A DNA stretch of 64,000 bases from Paractinoplanes deccanensis (GCF_016862115.1 NZ_BOMI01000059.1:1-64000); one strand, 5' to 3'. Shown: positions 45,297-53,761, numbered from the stretch's first letter. Notes: generated by a model not told the origin, from the sequence alone. Translations and numbers: made by a program.

Positions 45297-45346
45297 TGGA
45301 CTTGACGGTCCAATTCTGCCGCCGCACGATTGGACCACAGAGTCCA
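45297..45346 (+). promoter_or_regulatory. Promoter with two TGGAC-N6-GTCCA operators before the epoxide hydrolase gene
   Basis: Operator 1 is TGGAC-TTGACG-GTCCA (45297-45312), whose spacer TTGACG acts as -35 with CACGAT (45325-45330) as -10 after 17 bases. Operator 2 is TGGAC-CACAGA-GTCCA (45331-45346), directly after the -10, where it would cover the start site. Flanking both sides of a promoter with identical half-sites is typical of a dimeric repressor, for example TetR or MarR. No such gene is in the window. Confidence 0.7.
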
Positions 45347-45363
45347 GAGCGAAGGGGAAGCCG

Positions 45364-46590
45364 ATGACCACCAAGCCGTTCCCGCTCACCCCCACCGAGA
45401 TCCACATCTCCGACGAGGTGCTGGCCGACCTCCGGGCGCGGCTCGCGAACACGCGCTGGGCCGACGATCTCGGCAACGAGGACTGGTTCTACGGCGTGCC
45501 CCGCACCTACCTCCAGGAGCTCGTCGACTACTGGCGCGACGAGTACGACTGGCGGGCGGCCGAGAAGCGCCTCAACGAGTACGAGAACTACTTCGCCGAG
45601 GTCGACGGCGTGAAGATCCACTTGCTGCGCAAGCCGGGCACCGGCCCGGATCCGAAACCCCTGATCCTCACCGGCGGCTGGCCATGGGTGGTGACACATC
45701 TGCTGCCGGTGGTCGACCGGCTGGCCGATCCCGCCGCGTTCGGCGCCGACCCGGCCGAGTCCTTCGACGTGATCGTGGCGACCATGCCCGGCAGCGGCTT
45801 CTCCACCCCCGTGAGCCGCCCGGACCTCAACGTCTGGAAGATCGCCGACCTCTGGCACAAGCTGATGACCGAGACGCTCGGCTACGAGAAGTACGCCGCG
45901 GCCGGCAGCGACATGGGCGCGCTGGTCACCGAGCAGCTCGGCCACAAGTACCCGGACGAGCTGTACGCGATCCACCTCGGCTCCTCCATCCCGCTCACCA
46001 TGTTCAACGGCGACCGGCCGTGGGACCTCACCGGCGGCGCGCCGATCCCCGAGGGGACGCCCGGCGAGCTGCGCGAGCAGATCCTGACTTGGCAGAAGCG
46101 GTTCGTCGCGCACGTCGCGGTGCACGTGCTCGACTCCAGCACGATCGGCCACGGCCTGACCGACTCGCCCGCCGGCATGCTGGCCTGGGTGCTCGAGCGC
46201 TGGACCAACTGGTCCGACAACGACGGCAGCGTGGAGAACGTCTGGACCAAGGACGAGATCCTCACCAACGCCACGATCTTCTGGGTCACCAACTCGATCA
46301 GCACGTCGATGCGGCTGTACGCCAACGCCGCCCGGTACCCCTGGCAGCCCTTGCACGACCTGGCCCCCGCCGTCCAGGCGCCGACCGGGATCACCTTCGT
46401 CGGCTTCGAGAACCCGCCCGGTGTCACCACCAAGAACCGGGTCAAGGACTTCCTTCACGGCCCCAAGGCGAAGTGGTTCAACCACGTCAATCCCCAAGCC
46501 CATCCTCGCGGCGGGCACTTCGGCACCTGGGAAGTCCCGGACGAGTGGGCCGACGACGCACGCCGCACCTTCCGCGGGAGGACCAAGTGA
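45364..46590 (+). CDS. Epoxide hydrolase, EHN-type alpha/beta hydrolase
   Basis: 408 residues from ATG 45364 with GAAGGGGAAG upstream. The N-terminal EHN domain (residues 1-110; LADLRARLANTRWADDL, WRDEYDWRAAEKRLN) is diagnostic of microsomal-type epoxide hydrolases. Nucleophile Asp in AGSDMGALV, oxyanion loop GGWPWVVTH, and His in HPRGGHFGTWE. It opens epoxides to diols by a covalent ester. The stop overlaps the GTG of the MFS gene, so hydrolase and exporter form one operon. Confidence 0.9.
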   Translation: MTTKPFPLTPTEIHISDEVLADLRARLANTRWADDLGNEDWFYGVPRTYLQELVDYWRDEYDWRAAEKRLNEYENYFAEVDGVKIHLLRKPGTGPDPKPLILTGGWPWVVTHLLPVVDRLADPAAFGADPAESFDVIVATMPGSGFSTPVSRPDLNVWKIADLWHKLMTETLGYEKYAAAGSDMGALVTEQLGHKYPDELYAIHLGSSIPLTMFNGDRPWDLTGGAPIPEGTPGELREQILTWQKRFVAHVAVHVLDSSTIGHGLTDSPAGMLAWVLERWTNWSDNDGSVENVWTKDEILTNATIFWVTNSISTSMRLYANAARYPWQPLHDLAPAVQAPTGITFVGFENPPGVTTKNRVKDFLHGPKAKWFNHVNPQAHPRGGHFGTWEVPDEWADDARRTFRGRTK

Positions 46591-48020
46591 CCGCCACCAC
46601 CACCCAGACCCCGGCGCCGGCCGTCGCCGACGCCCGCCACAGCAGAGCCACCCTGGTTCTCGTCCTGCTCTCGGTCGCCGCCGTCTCGTACGCGCTGGTG
46701 CTGTCGCTGGTCAACCCGGCCCTCGAGGCGCTGCGCGGCTACCTGCACACCGACCAGGTCGGCGTGACCTGGGTGCTGACCGCCTTCCTGCTGTCCAGCG
46801 CCGTCTTCACGCCGGTGCTCGGCCGCCTCGGCGACCACCTCGGCAAGCGCCGCGTCCTGCTGGTCATCATGGTGCTGCTGACCGTCGGCAGCATCATCGC
46901 CGCCCTCGCGCACTCCTTGCCCCTGCTGCTGGTCGGCCGGGTGATCCAGGGCGCCGGCGGGGCCACCCTGCCGCTCGCCTTCGGCATCGTGCGCGACCTG
47001 CTGCCCCGGCAGCGGGTCGGCTCGGCCGTCGGCACGATCGCCGCGGTCAGCGCGGTCGGCGGCGCCCTCGGCGTCCTGATCACCGGCCCGATCATCGACC
47101 ACCTGGGCATCCCGTGGCTGTTCTGGCTGCCGGCGATCGCCAACGGCCTGGTCGCGCTGGTCATGCTGCGCTTCATCCCGCACTCGCCGCGCGGCAACAC
47201 CGGCCCCGGTGACCTGCTCGCCGGTGCCTCGCTGGCCGTCACGCTGGTGCTGCTGCTCCTGCCGCTGAGCCTCGGCGGCGACTGGGGATGGGGCTCACCC
47301 CGCACCATCGGGTCCTTCGTCCTCGCCGTGATCTTCGGAGCGGTGTGGGTGTGGGTCGAGTCGCGGTCCCAGTCGCCCCTGATCGACATGCGGGTGTTCC
47401 GCCTGCGCCCGGTCTGGACCGCCAACCTGGCGTCGCTGCTGTTCGGCATCACGCTCTACTCGGCCTTCGGCTTCATCCCGGCGTTCCTCCAGACGCCCAC
47501 CAGCACCGGCTACGGCCTCGGCGAGTCCATCACGGTCTCCGGCCTGCTCTTCGTGCCGGTCACGGTCGCGCAGTTCGTCTTCGGCGTCGTCGCCGGCCCG
47601 CTCGCCAACCGCATCCCGGCCAAGGCCGTGCTGGTGATCGGGGCGATCCCGGTCATCGTGGCCTTCGGCCTGCTCACCTTCGCGCACGACGAGGTCTGGC
47701 AGATCATCCTGGCCACGGTCCTCGCCGGCATCGGGTTCGGGCTGGGCCTGTCCGCCCTCTCGGCGCTGGTCGTGCACGCGGTCCCGGCCACCCACACCGG
47801 CGCGGCCACCGGCATGAACGCCAACATCCGCACCATCGGCGGCGCGATCGGCGCGGCCGTCGTCTCCGCCATCCTGTCGGCGAACACCGTGCCGGGCGGC
47901 ATCCCGAGCGAGACGGGCTGGGCCCTCGCGTTCGGCGCTCTCGCCGTCGCCGCCCTCCTCGGCGCCGCCGCCTCGCTGCTGATCCCCGAGGTCGCCGCCC
48001 ACCACGACGACAAGCCCTGA
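46587..48020 (+). CDS. MFS transporter, DHA2 drug-efflux type
   Basis: 477 residues from GTG 46587, overlapping the hydrolase stop (GTGA), with GGGAGGACCAA upstream. About 14 helices; motif A in GRLGDHLGKRRVLL, motif C region GALGVLITGPIIDHLG, and WVLTAFLLSSAVFTPVLG, typical of DHA2 proton antiporters. The operon predicts removal of an epoxide or its diol product under a repressor that responds to it. Substrate unknown. A strong bidirectional hairpin follows at 48152. Confidence 0.88.
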   Translation: MTATTTQTPAPAVADARHSRATLVLVLLSVAAVSYALVLSLVNPALEALRGYLHTDQVGVTWVLTAFLLSSAVFTPVLGRLGDHLGKRRVLLVIMVLLTVGSIIAALAHSLPLLLVGRVIQGAGGATLPLAFGIVRDLLPRQRVGSAVGTIAAVSAVGGALGVLITGPIIDHLGIPWLFWLPAIANGLVALVMLRFIPHSPRGNTGPGDLLAGASLAVTLVLLLLPLSLGGDWGWGSPRTIGSFVLAVIFGAVWVWVESRSQSPLIDMRVFRLRPVWTANLASLLFGITLYSAFGFIPAFLQTPTSTGYGLGESITVSGLLFVPVTVAQFVFGVVAGPLANRIPAKAVLVIGAIPVIVAFGLLTFAHDEVWQIILATVLAGIGFGLGLSALSALVVHAVPATHTGAATGMNANIRTIGGAIGAAVVSAILSANTVPGGIPSETGWALAFGALAVAALLGAAASLLIPEVAAHHDDKP

Positions 48021-48049
48021 CCCACCCCGGCGCTCCGCCCGGCTCCGCC

Positions 48050-48165
48050 GGGTGATCCGGTCGGCCCCGCCCCGATGATCCGGATGGCCCTGCCCCGGGT
48101 GATCCGGCCGACTCCGCCCGGGTGATCCGGCCGACTCCGCCCGGGTGATCCGGCCGGCCCCGCAC
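48050..48165. repeat. Five 23-base tandem repeats
   Basis: Unit gggtgatccggccgactccg plus ccc, with exact copies at 48097-48119 and 48120-48142 and diverged copies at 48050, 48073 and 48143. The last runs into the terminator stem. Spacing is uniform without spacers, so it is not a CRISPR. It lies within the gene-free 48021-48322. Confidence 0.8.
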
Positions 48166-48186
48166 GACGACCGTGCGGGGCCGGCC
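48152..48186. terminator. Bidirectional terminator hairpin between convergent genes
   Basis: GGCCGGCCCCGCAC, loop GACGACC, GTGCGGGGCCGGCC: fourteen perfect pairs, the strongest hairpin noticed in the window. It lies between the convergent MFS and response-regulator genes. There is no T tract, as is common in high-GC actinobacteria. Confidence 0.75.
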
Positions 48187-48332
48187 CACATCCGGCTCTG
48201 CCCAGCAGGCCACGTCCGGCTCTGCCCAGCAGGCCACGTCCGGCTCAGCCCGGCAGGCCGCGCGCGGCTCTCAGCCGAGTAGGCCGCCGGCGGCTCTCAC
48301 CCGGGCAGCCGCGCGCCGGCCCTCAGCCGAGC
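48184..48332. repeat. Degenerate 24-26-base repeats running into the response regulator stop
   Basis: About six units of the form ggccacgtccggctctgccc plus agca, with two exact neighbours near 48205-48252 and later copies drifting to ggccctcagccgagcaggcc. The last copy contains the stop and final codons (Gly-Leu-Leu-Gly) of the response regulator gene, so the array seems to derive from, or be invading, its 3' end. Confidence 0.65.
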
Positions 48333-48976
48333 AGGCCGTGCTCGTGGGCGAAGACCACGATCTGGACCCGGTCGCGCAGGCCCAGCTTGCGCAGGATCGC
48401 GCCGACGTGGGTCTTCACCGTGGACTCGCCGGCGAAGATCTCGGCGGCGATCTCCGCGTTCGACAGGCCGCGGGCCACGGCGCGGAAGACGGCGCGCTCC
48501 TTGTCGGTCAGCGACAGGTAGGCGTCGGGCACGGGGGAGCGCGCCGGGAACTGCCCGGCCAGCAGGGCGGCGAGGTCGGCCGGGGCGAGCACGGCGTTGC
48601 CCGCGTGGACGCTGCGGATCGCGTCGGCCAGCCGGGCCGGGGTGGTGTCCTTCAGCAGGAAGCCGCTCGCCCCGTGCCGGATGGCCGTGGCCGCCCGGTC
48701 GTCCAGGTTGAACGTCGTGAGCACCAGCACCCTGACGGGCCGGGGCCGCGGCGCCGCGAAGATGAGCCGCGTGGCCTCGACGCCGTCCAGCCCGGGCATG
48801 CGCAGGTCCATCAGCACGACGTCCGGCTGGAGCTCGTCCACCAGCCGCACCGCGTCGCGGCCGTCGCCGGCCTCGCCGACCACCCGGATGCCGTCCTGCG
48901 CGTTGAGGATGACCACGACCCCGGCCCGGAACAGCTCCTGGTCGTCGACGACCAGCACGTCGATGTCGTCGCTCAC
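48323..48976 (-). CDS. NarL/LuxR-type response regulator
   Basis: 217 residues from GTG 48976, which overlaps the kinase stop. Receiver domain with VLVVDDQELFR, phospho-Asp in VVLMDLRMPGLDG and Lys in FLLKDTTP; LuxR helix-turn-helix at 150-205 (LTDKERAVFRAVARGLSNAEIAAEIFAGESTVKTHVGAILRKLGL). It is the last gene of the VanX-like/racemase/ligase operon. Enterococcal VanR is OmpR-type, so this is a different regulator class in a similar place. Confidence 0.92.
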   Translation of the reverse strand: MSDDIDVLVVDDQELFRAGVVVILNAQDGIRVVGEAGDGRDAVRLVDELQPDVVLMDLRMPGLDGVEATRLIFAAPRPRPVRVLVLTTFNLDDRAATAIRHGASGFLLKDTTPARLADAIRSVHAGNAVLAPADLAALLAGQFPARSPVPDAYLSLTDKERAVFRAVARGLSNAEIAAEIFAGESTVKTHVGAILRKLGLRDRVQIVVFAHEHGLLG

Positions 48977-50148
48977 GGCGCCGGGATCCGCGCCACGGCC
49001 ACGAAGACCTCGTCACGGCGGCCGGCCTCGAGGCTGCCGCCGACCGCGGCGAGCCGCTCGCGCATGCCGTCCAGCCCGGAACCGGAGCCGGCGGCCGCGT
49101 CCGCGGCGACGGCGTTGCGCACCTCGACGATCAGGTGGTCCGGCGTCCACGACCGCTGCACGATGACGGCGCCGTCGAGCCGCCCGTGCCGGATTGCGTT
49201 GGTGAGCATTTCCTGGAGCACGCGGTAGGCCGTCACCTGCTGCTCCTCGCCCAGCGGCCGGGGCGTGCCGTCCTGGCCGGAGACCACCTCGCGCCCGCCG
49301 GCCCGCAGGTTCGCGATCAGCTTGTCGAGGTCGTCGGGGGTGTCCCGGGTCGTCGACAGCACCTGCTGCACGTCCCGCAGCGACGACCGGGCCGACGTCG
49401 CTATCCCGGCCAGCAGGCCCTTGAGCGCGGCCGGCTCCGAGTCGGGCAGGTACTGCGCGGACTCGGCCTGCGCCAGGATCACCGCGAGGGAGTGGCCGAC
49501 GACGTCGTGCACGTCGCGGGCCAGCCGCGCCTGCGCGTCGCGGATGCGGGCGGTCTCCTCGGCCTTCGCCTGCTCCTGGGCGGCCCGGGCCAGGTCCGCG
49601 CGGGCCTGCTCGGCGATGCGCAGCGCCAGGCCGGCCAGCCACGGCACGCCGAGCAGGGCGGCCATCACCACGGCGGTGCCGATGCGCCAGCCGATGCCGA
49701 GCTGATCGACGGTCGCGGTGATCAGCTCGTACGAGGGAACGGGGAAGTTGATCCGCACCGCGCCGCCCTCGACCAGCAGCACCACGGCCACCGCCGCCGC
49801 CGGGATCGACAGGGCACTCGCGCGCACCGTCACCGGGCCGCCCCACCGGGCCGTGCCGAACGCGACGGCCAGCACGGCGATCTGGGTGAGCACGTACGGC
49901 GACTCGGTGGCTGCCTGGCACAGCGGGATCACCCACACCAGCAGCAGCGCGGCGCCGGGCGCGCGGCGCACCAGCCCGACGGCCAGCGCGGTCCCGGCGA
50001 CCACGAGCACGAACAGCAGCTCGCGGACGGGGCCGTAGTAGGCCAGCCAGTCGTTCGCCGTGTATTCGAGCGCGCCCAGCATCAGCACGGCCACCGCGGC
50101 CCCGGCGTCCGGCCACCACCGAAGCGTGCGATCCAGCATGTCCCCCAC
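48973..50148 (-). CDS. Sensor histidine kinase, HisKA_3 (NarL-partner) type
   Basis: 391 residues, GTG 50148 (or ATG 50139), one base after the ligase stop. Several N-terminal membrane helices (residues 10-175) with little extracellular loop, then HisKA_3 with phospho-His in RLARDVHDVVGHSLAVI and an ATPase with MLTNAIRHG and SGLDGMRERL. It pairs with the downstream NarL-type regulator. Few extracellular residues suggest sensing within or near the membrane, for example of a cell-wall precursor. The signal is unproven. Confidence 0.9.
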   Translation of the reverse strand: MGDMLDRTLRWWPDAGAAVAVLMLGALEYTANDWLAYYGPVRELLFVLVVAGTALAVGLVRRAPGAALLLVWVIPLCQAATESPYVLTQIAVLAVAFGTARWGGPVTVRASALSIPAAAVAVVLLVEGGAVRINFPVPSYELITATVDQLGIGWRIGTAVVMAALLGVPWLAGLALRIAEQARADLARAAQEQAKAEETARIRDAQARLARDVHDVVGHSLAVILAQAESAQYLPDSEPAALKGLLAGIATSARSSLRDVQQVLSTTRDTPDDLDKLIANLRAGGREVVSGQDGTPRPLGEEQQVTAYRVLQEMLTNAIRHGRLDGAVIVQRSWTPDHLIVEVRNAVAADAAAGSGSGLDGMRERLAAVGGSLEAGRRDEVFVAVARIPAP

Positions 50149-50149
50149 G

Positions 50150-51076
50150 TTAGGCGAGCGCGTCGCGGATCAGCCGGTCGAGCAGCTCGGGGTAACCCCA
50201 TCCGGCGGCCGCGAACATCCGGGGCACCTGCGAGTGCTCGGTGAAGCCGGGCATCGTGTTCACCTCGTTGAGCACCGGCCCGGCCTCGGTGAGGAAAAAG
50301 TCGAGCCGGGCCACGCCGCGGCAGCCGAGCGCGCCGTACAGGCGGACCGCCGCGTCCTCGAGGGCCTTGAGCGCGCCGGGCCCGATCGGCGCGGGCACCC
50401 GGAACTCCGTACCGCCGCCGTATTTGGCCTCGTAGTCGAAGAAGCCGTCGGCGACGATCTCCAGCGGGGGTGTGACGAGCTCGCCGAGCACGGCGATGTC
50501 CACCTCGCGGCCCTCGACGACCTCCTCGGCCAGGATCCGGTCGTCGTGCCGCAGCGCCTCGTCCAGCGCGCCGGCCAGCTCGCTCTCGTCGCGGACCAGG
50601 GTGACGCCGAGACTCGACCCGGCCGCCACCGGTTTGACGACGACCGGCCCGGTCCAGGCGTATCCGCGTGCGGTGGCCGCGGTGAGCAGGACGCCACGCG
50701 CGGTGGCGAGGCCCAGGGCCCCGGCGATCAGTTTGGTCACCCATTTGTCCATCGCGAGCGCTCCCGGGCGGACCCCCGAGCCCACGTACGGGACTCCGCA
50801 CAGCTCCAGCAGCGCCGCGAGCGTGCCGTCCTCGCCGCGCGGCCCGTGCACGATGGGCAGGGCCACGTCGCAGCCCTGGAGAACGGTGACGGCGCCGGCC
50901 AGCCCGATCGGCGCGCCGGCGTCGTCGCGCCACGTGCCGTCGGGCGCGATGGTCAGCCGGGCCACCTGGTAGCGGGCCGGATCGAGCGCCCCGGCGACGG
51001 CGGCGGCCGACGCGAGCGACACCTGATGTTCGCCGTTGGTGCCGCCGCCGATGACGGCGGCGCGGATGCGGGACAT
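50150..51076 (-). CDS. ddl: D-alanine--D-alanine (or D-X) ligase
   Basis: 308 residues from ATG 51076, one base after the racemase stop. N-terminal GGGTNGEHQVSLASA holds the catalytic Glu; VKPVAAGSSLGVTLV holds the ATP-grasp Ser loop; the omega loop FFDYEAKYGGGTEF keeps the Tyr typical of D-Ala-D-Ala ligases. It is not the His of VanA nor the EKYQL-like form I associate with D-Ser ligases. C-terminal VLNEVNTMPGFTEHS is canonical. D-Ala-D-Ala synthesis is the best guess. Its setting suggests a second, regulated ligase beside a housekeeping copy elsewhere. Confidence 0.87.
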   Translation of the reverse strand: MSRIRAAVIGGGTNGEHQVSLASAAAVAGALDPARYQVARLTIAPDGTWRDDAGAPIGLAGAVTVLQGCDVALPIVHGPRGEDGTLAALLELCGVPYVGSGVRPGALAMDKWVTKLIAGALGLATARGVLLTAATARGYAWTGPVVVKPVAAGSSLGVTLVRDESELAGALDEALRHDDRILAEEVVEGREVDIAVLGELVTPPLEIVADGFFDYEAKYGGGTEFRVPAPIGPGALKALEDAAVRLYGALGCRGVARLDFFLTEAGPVLNEVNTMPGFTEHSQVPRMFAAAGWGYPELLDRLIRDALA

Positions 51077-51077
51077 G

Positions 51078-52163
51078 TCAAAGACCTCCGATGACGTGGC
51101 GGTACGGGCGGCGCCCCAGCCCGGTGACGATCTCGTGCGGCAGCGTGCCGGCCCAGGCGGCCCAGTCGCCGACGGCCGGCTCACCGTCGTCGCCCGGCCC
51201 GAAGACGATGGCGGTGTCGCCGATCCGCACACCCGGGCCGGCCTCGACGACGATCTGGTCCATGGAGATGCGCCCGGCGACCCGGCACCGCCGCCCGCCC
51301 AGCAGCACCTCGGCCCACGGCCCCGCGGCGCGCGGCAGCCCGTCGGCGTAACCGACCGGCAGCAGCGCGAGACAGGTGTCGCGCGCCGCCCGCCACGTGT
51401 GGTCGTAGCCCACGGGGGTGCCGGCGGGCACCCGGCGCACCTCGACGACGGGCGCGGTCAACGTCATCGCGCCCCGCAGCGCCGTGTCGCCGCCCGACGG
51501 GTCGATGCCGACCAGGCCGGCGCCGGTGCGGACCAGGTCGAAGTGGGTCTCCGGCCGGGTCAGCGTGGCGGCGGTGGCGGCCAGGTGGCACACGCGCGGG
51601 CGCAGCCCCGCCGCGAACGCGGCCGCGATCCCGTCCCGGAACGACCGGACGGCGCGCGCGGTCTCCGGCCCGGCCAGGTGGCTCATCACCCCGGTGACCA
51701 CGATCCGGCCGGACGCCTCGGCCTCGCGCGCCGCCTCGAACAGGGCGCCCCACTCGCCGGGCGCGGCGCCGTCGCGCGCCATCCCGGTGTCGAGCTGGAG
51801 GTGCACGCGCGCGCCCGGCGGCATGGCCGCCAGGTGCGCGAGGCTCGGCACGGCGAGATCGACCTGCTGGCGTACGGCCGCCGCGAAGTCCTCCCCGAGC
51901 GGGTTGAGCCAGCTCAGCAGCGGGGCGGTGAGCCCGGCCGCGCGCAGGGCGAGCGCCTCACCGAGGCCGGTCACCCCGAGCCACGTCGCGCCGGCGCCGA
52001 GCGCCGTCCGGGCCACGTCGGCGGCGCCGTGCCCGAAGCCGTCCGCCTTCACCACGGCCATCAGCTCGCCCCGGGCGCGCGCGGCGAGCGTGCGGGTGTT
52101 GTGCGCGACGGCGCCGAGGTCCACGGTGACCCGGGCGCCCGCGCCGAGCGTGGCGACGCTCAC
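51078..52163 (-). CDS. alr: Alanine racemase
   Basis: 361 residues from GTG 52163, overlapping the dipeptidase stop (GTGA). PLP lysine in MAVVKADGFGHG, substrate-loop LDTGMARDGA, catalytic Tyr in VGYDHTWRA and GRISMDQIVVE. It converts L-Ala to D-Ala for the ligase that follows. VanT-type serine racemases have an added membrane domain, absent here, so an alanine role is favoured. Confidence 0.88.
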   Translation of the reverse strand: MSVATLGAGARVTVDLGAVAHNTRTLAARARGELMAVVKADGFGHGAADVARTALGAGATWLGVTGLGEALALRAAGLTAPLLSWLNPLGEDFAAAVRQQVDLAVPSLAHLAAMPPGARVHLQLDTGMARDGAAPGEWGALFEAAREAEASGRIVVTGVMSHLAGPETARAVRSFRDGIAAAFAAGLRPRVCHLAATAATLTRPETHFDLVRTGAGLVGIDPSGGDTALRGAMTLTAPVVEVRRVPAGTPVGYDHTWRAARDTCLALLPVGYADGLPRAAGPWAEVLLGGRRCRVAGRISMDQIVVEAGPGVRIGDTAIVFGPGDDGEPAVGDWAAWAGTLPHEIVTGLGRRPYRHVIGGL

Positions 52164-52780
52164 GCGAGGACCCGCTCGGTGACCGGGCCGTGCAGCGCGG
52201 CCGGCGCCCCGGTCATCAGGGCCCAGTAGCGGTCGCCGTAGCTCCAGTGCCACCACTCGGTCGGGTAGTTCACCAGCCCGGCGCCGCCGAGCACCCGCGC
52301 GAGCAGCATCCGGTTGGCCCGCGCCCGCGCGCCGATCCCGGCGGCCGCGAAGTAGCAGGCGCCGCCGGACTCCTCGGGCGTCGCGTCGATCGGCGTACCC
52401 ATGTCGAGGTCGCCGTCCGGCCCGGCCAGCGTCAGGTCGACGGCGGCGCCGGCCACGTGCGGGGCCACCTCGACCGGCGCCACGAAGCGGCTCACCAGGT
52501 GGTGCAGCGCGGCGTCGTCGATGCCGGGACGCGCCGCGCGCACCTGCCCGGCGTACGACTCGATGATCTGCTCCTGCCGCGCGACGGCGCGGTGGCCCTC
52601 GACGACGCGCAACCCGATCCCGGGCGGCAGGGCGGCGCGCGCCCAGCCGAGCCGTTCGGCGAGACCGGCGCGCACGTGGGCCCGCGCCGGCCCGAACTCT
52701 TCGCCGAGCCGCACCAGCGGTGCGCCGGTCTCGCGCAGCGGCACGGCCAGCACGCGGGGGTCACTGAGAAGGATCACCAT
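52160..52780 (-). CDS. VanX-like D-alanyl-D-alanine dipeptidase
   Basis: 206 residues from ATG 52780, first gene of a five-gene operon. Peptidase M15D features: LRVVEGHRAVARQE, zinc ligands His and Asp in APHVAGAAVDLTL, and catalytic Glu plus zinc His in PTEWWHWSYGDRYWA. It hydrolyses D-Ala-D-Ala. In glycopeptide resistance VanX removes the normal dipeptide. Here it precedes genes that make D-Ala and ligate it, so it may instead recycle wall dipeptide or be part of a remodelling switch. There is no signal peptide, which suits a cytoplasmic role. Confidence 0.87.
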   Translation of the reverse strand: MVILLSDPRVLAVPLRETGAPLVRLGEEFGPARAHVRAGLAERLGWARAALPPGIGLRVVEGHRAVARQEQIIESYAGQVRAARPGIDDAALHHLVSRFVAPVEVAPHVAGAAVDLTLAGPDGDLDMGTPIDATPEESGGACYFAAAGIGARARANRMLLARVLGGAGLVNYPTEWWHWSYGDRYWALMTGAPAALHGPVTERVLA

Positions 52781-52820
52781 GCCGCAAAAGATCGCTCCCG
52801 CCGGGCAGGCACCACATCAT

Positions 52821-52848
52821 CCTGAGGTACCGGCGGCCTGGCCTCAGG
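52821..52848. promoter_or_regulatory. Inverted repeat CCTGAGG-N14-CCTCAGG upstream of the dipeptidase operon
   Basis: Seven-base perfect arms 41 bases before the dipeptidase start. The same bases also form a direct repeat, CTGAGGTACCGG and CTCAGGTGCCGG. Tandem sites of this type suit a NarL-type regulator dimer, possibly the operon's own. The rest of the 231-base gap 52781-53011 shows nothing else. Confidence 0.4.
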
Positions 52849-53011
52849 TGCCGGGCGCTGTCTCCCCGGGGTCGTACCGGCGTCCGCTCTCGCGGTGCCC
52901 CGGGTCGAGGCCGCGCCGGAGACGACCGCGCTTTTCGATCGGCCGATGCCGAACTTCGCCGCGCCGCCCGCGTCGTACGGGATGAGGGTTCCCTAGTGAT
53001 GGAGCAGCACC

Positions 53012-53761
53012 ATGGCCGAGTTCGACATCGATTCCTTCGCCGCCAACCTGCGCGATTTCTGGCTCGCCTGGGGCAACCAGGAGCCGGCGGACGACGATCC
53101 GGCGCTCCTGCGCACCGGCGTGCCCCATCCGTTCCTGAACGGTGTGCTGCGCCTGGAGTCCGGGCGGGTGGCCGACGTGCTGCCCGGCGTCCGCCGCCGG
53201 TTCGACGGGCTGCCGTGGCTGTGGCACGTCGGGCCGGACAGCGACAGCCGCATCGGCGAGGAGCTGGTGGCGCTGGCCGCCGCCGAGCCGATCGTGGCCC
53301 CCGTGATGGCCATCGGGCTGGACGACGTGGCGCCGTCCGCGGACCCCGCGGGGCTCAAGATCGAAGGGGTGGCCGCGGACGCGGACCTCGCCGCCTGGGC
53401 CGGGCTGTACAGCCGCGAGTTCGGCTTCCCGGAGGAGCAGGTGCCGGACGCGATCCGGCTGGAGTTCGAGCGCCAGGATCCGCCGGGAACGCTGCGCCGC
53501 TACGCGGGCCGGGTCGACGGTGTCCTGGTCGCCACCGCGTCGGTTCTCGACCTGCACGGCGTGGCGGGCGTCTACTGCGTGGCCACGCACCACGACTGGC
53601 AGCGCCAGGGCATCGGCGCGCGCATGATGACCCATGTGCTGTCCGCGGCGCGGGACCGCGGCCTCACGACCGCGGTCCTGGAGTCCAGCCCCGACGGGCT
53701 GCCGCTCTACCGCAAGCTCGGCTTCACCCAGGTCGCCGAGTCGCGCTGGTACCCGTTCTAG
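53012..53761 (+). CDS. GNAT family N-acetyltransferase
   Basis: 249 residues from ATG 53012 with TGATGGAG upstream. The GNAT core occupies residues 115-245, with the acetyl-CoA loop in THHDWQRQGIGARMMTHVLSAA and the last strand YRKLGFTQVAESRWYPF. The N-terminal part (WLAWGNQEP...) is an alpha-helical lid. Its TAG stop lies in a CTAG shared with the stop of the convergent reductase gene. Confidence 0.8.
   Translation: MAEFDIDSFAANLRDFWLAWGNQEPADDDPALLRTGVPHPFLNGVLRLESGRVADVLPGVRRRFDGLPWLWHVGPDSDSRIGEELVALAAAEPIVAPVMAIGLDDVAPSADPAGLKIEGVAADADLAAWAGLYSREFGFPEEQVPDAIRLEFERQDPPGTLRRYAGRVDGVLVATASVLDLHGVAGVYCVATHHDWQRQGIGARMMTHVLSAARDRGLTTAVLESSPDGLPLYRKLGFTQVAESRWYPF

Noticed and set aside
48050..48332. 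CRISPR array
   Set aside because: Repeats are directly adjacent without unique spacers and no cas gene is near.
48323..52780. Classical vanHAX glycopeptide-resistance operon
   Set aside because: No VanH dehydrogenase, ligase omega loop is D-Ala type, and regulator is not OmpR-class; only an analogy is claimed.
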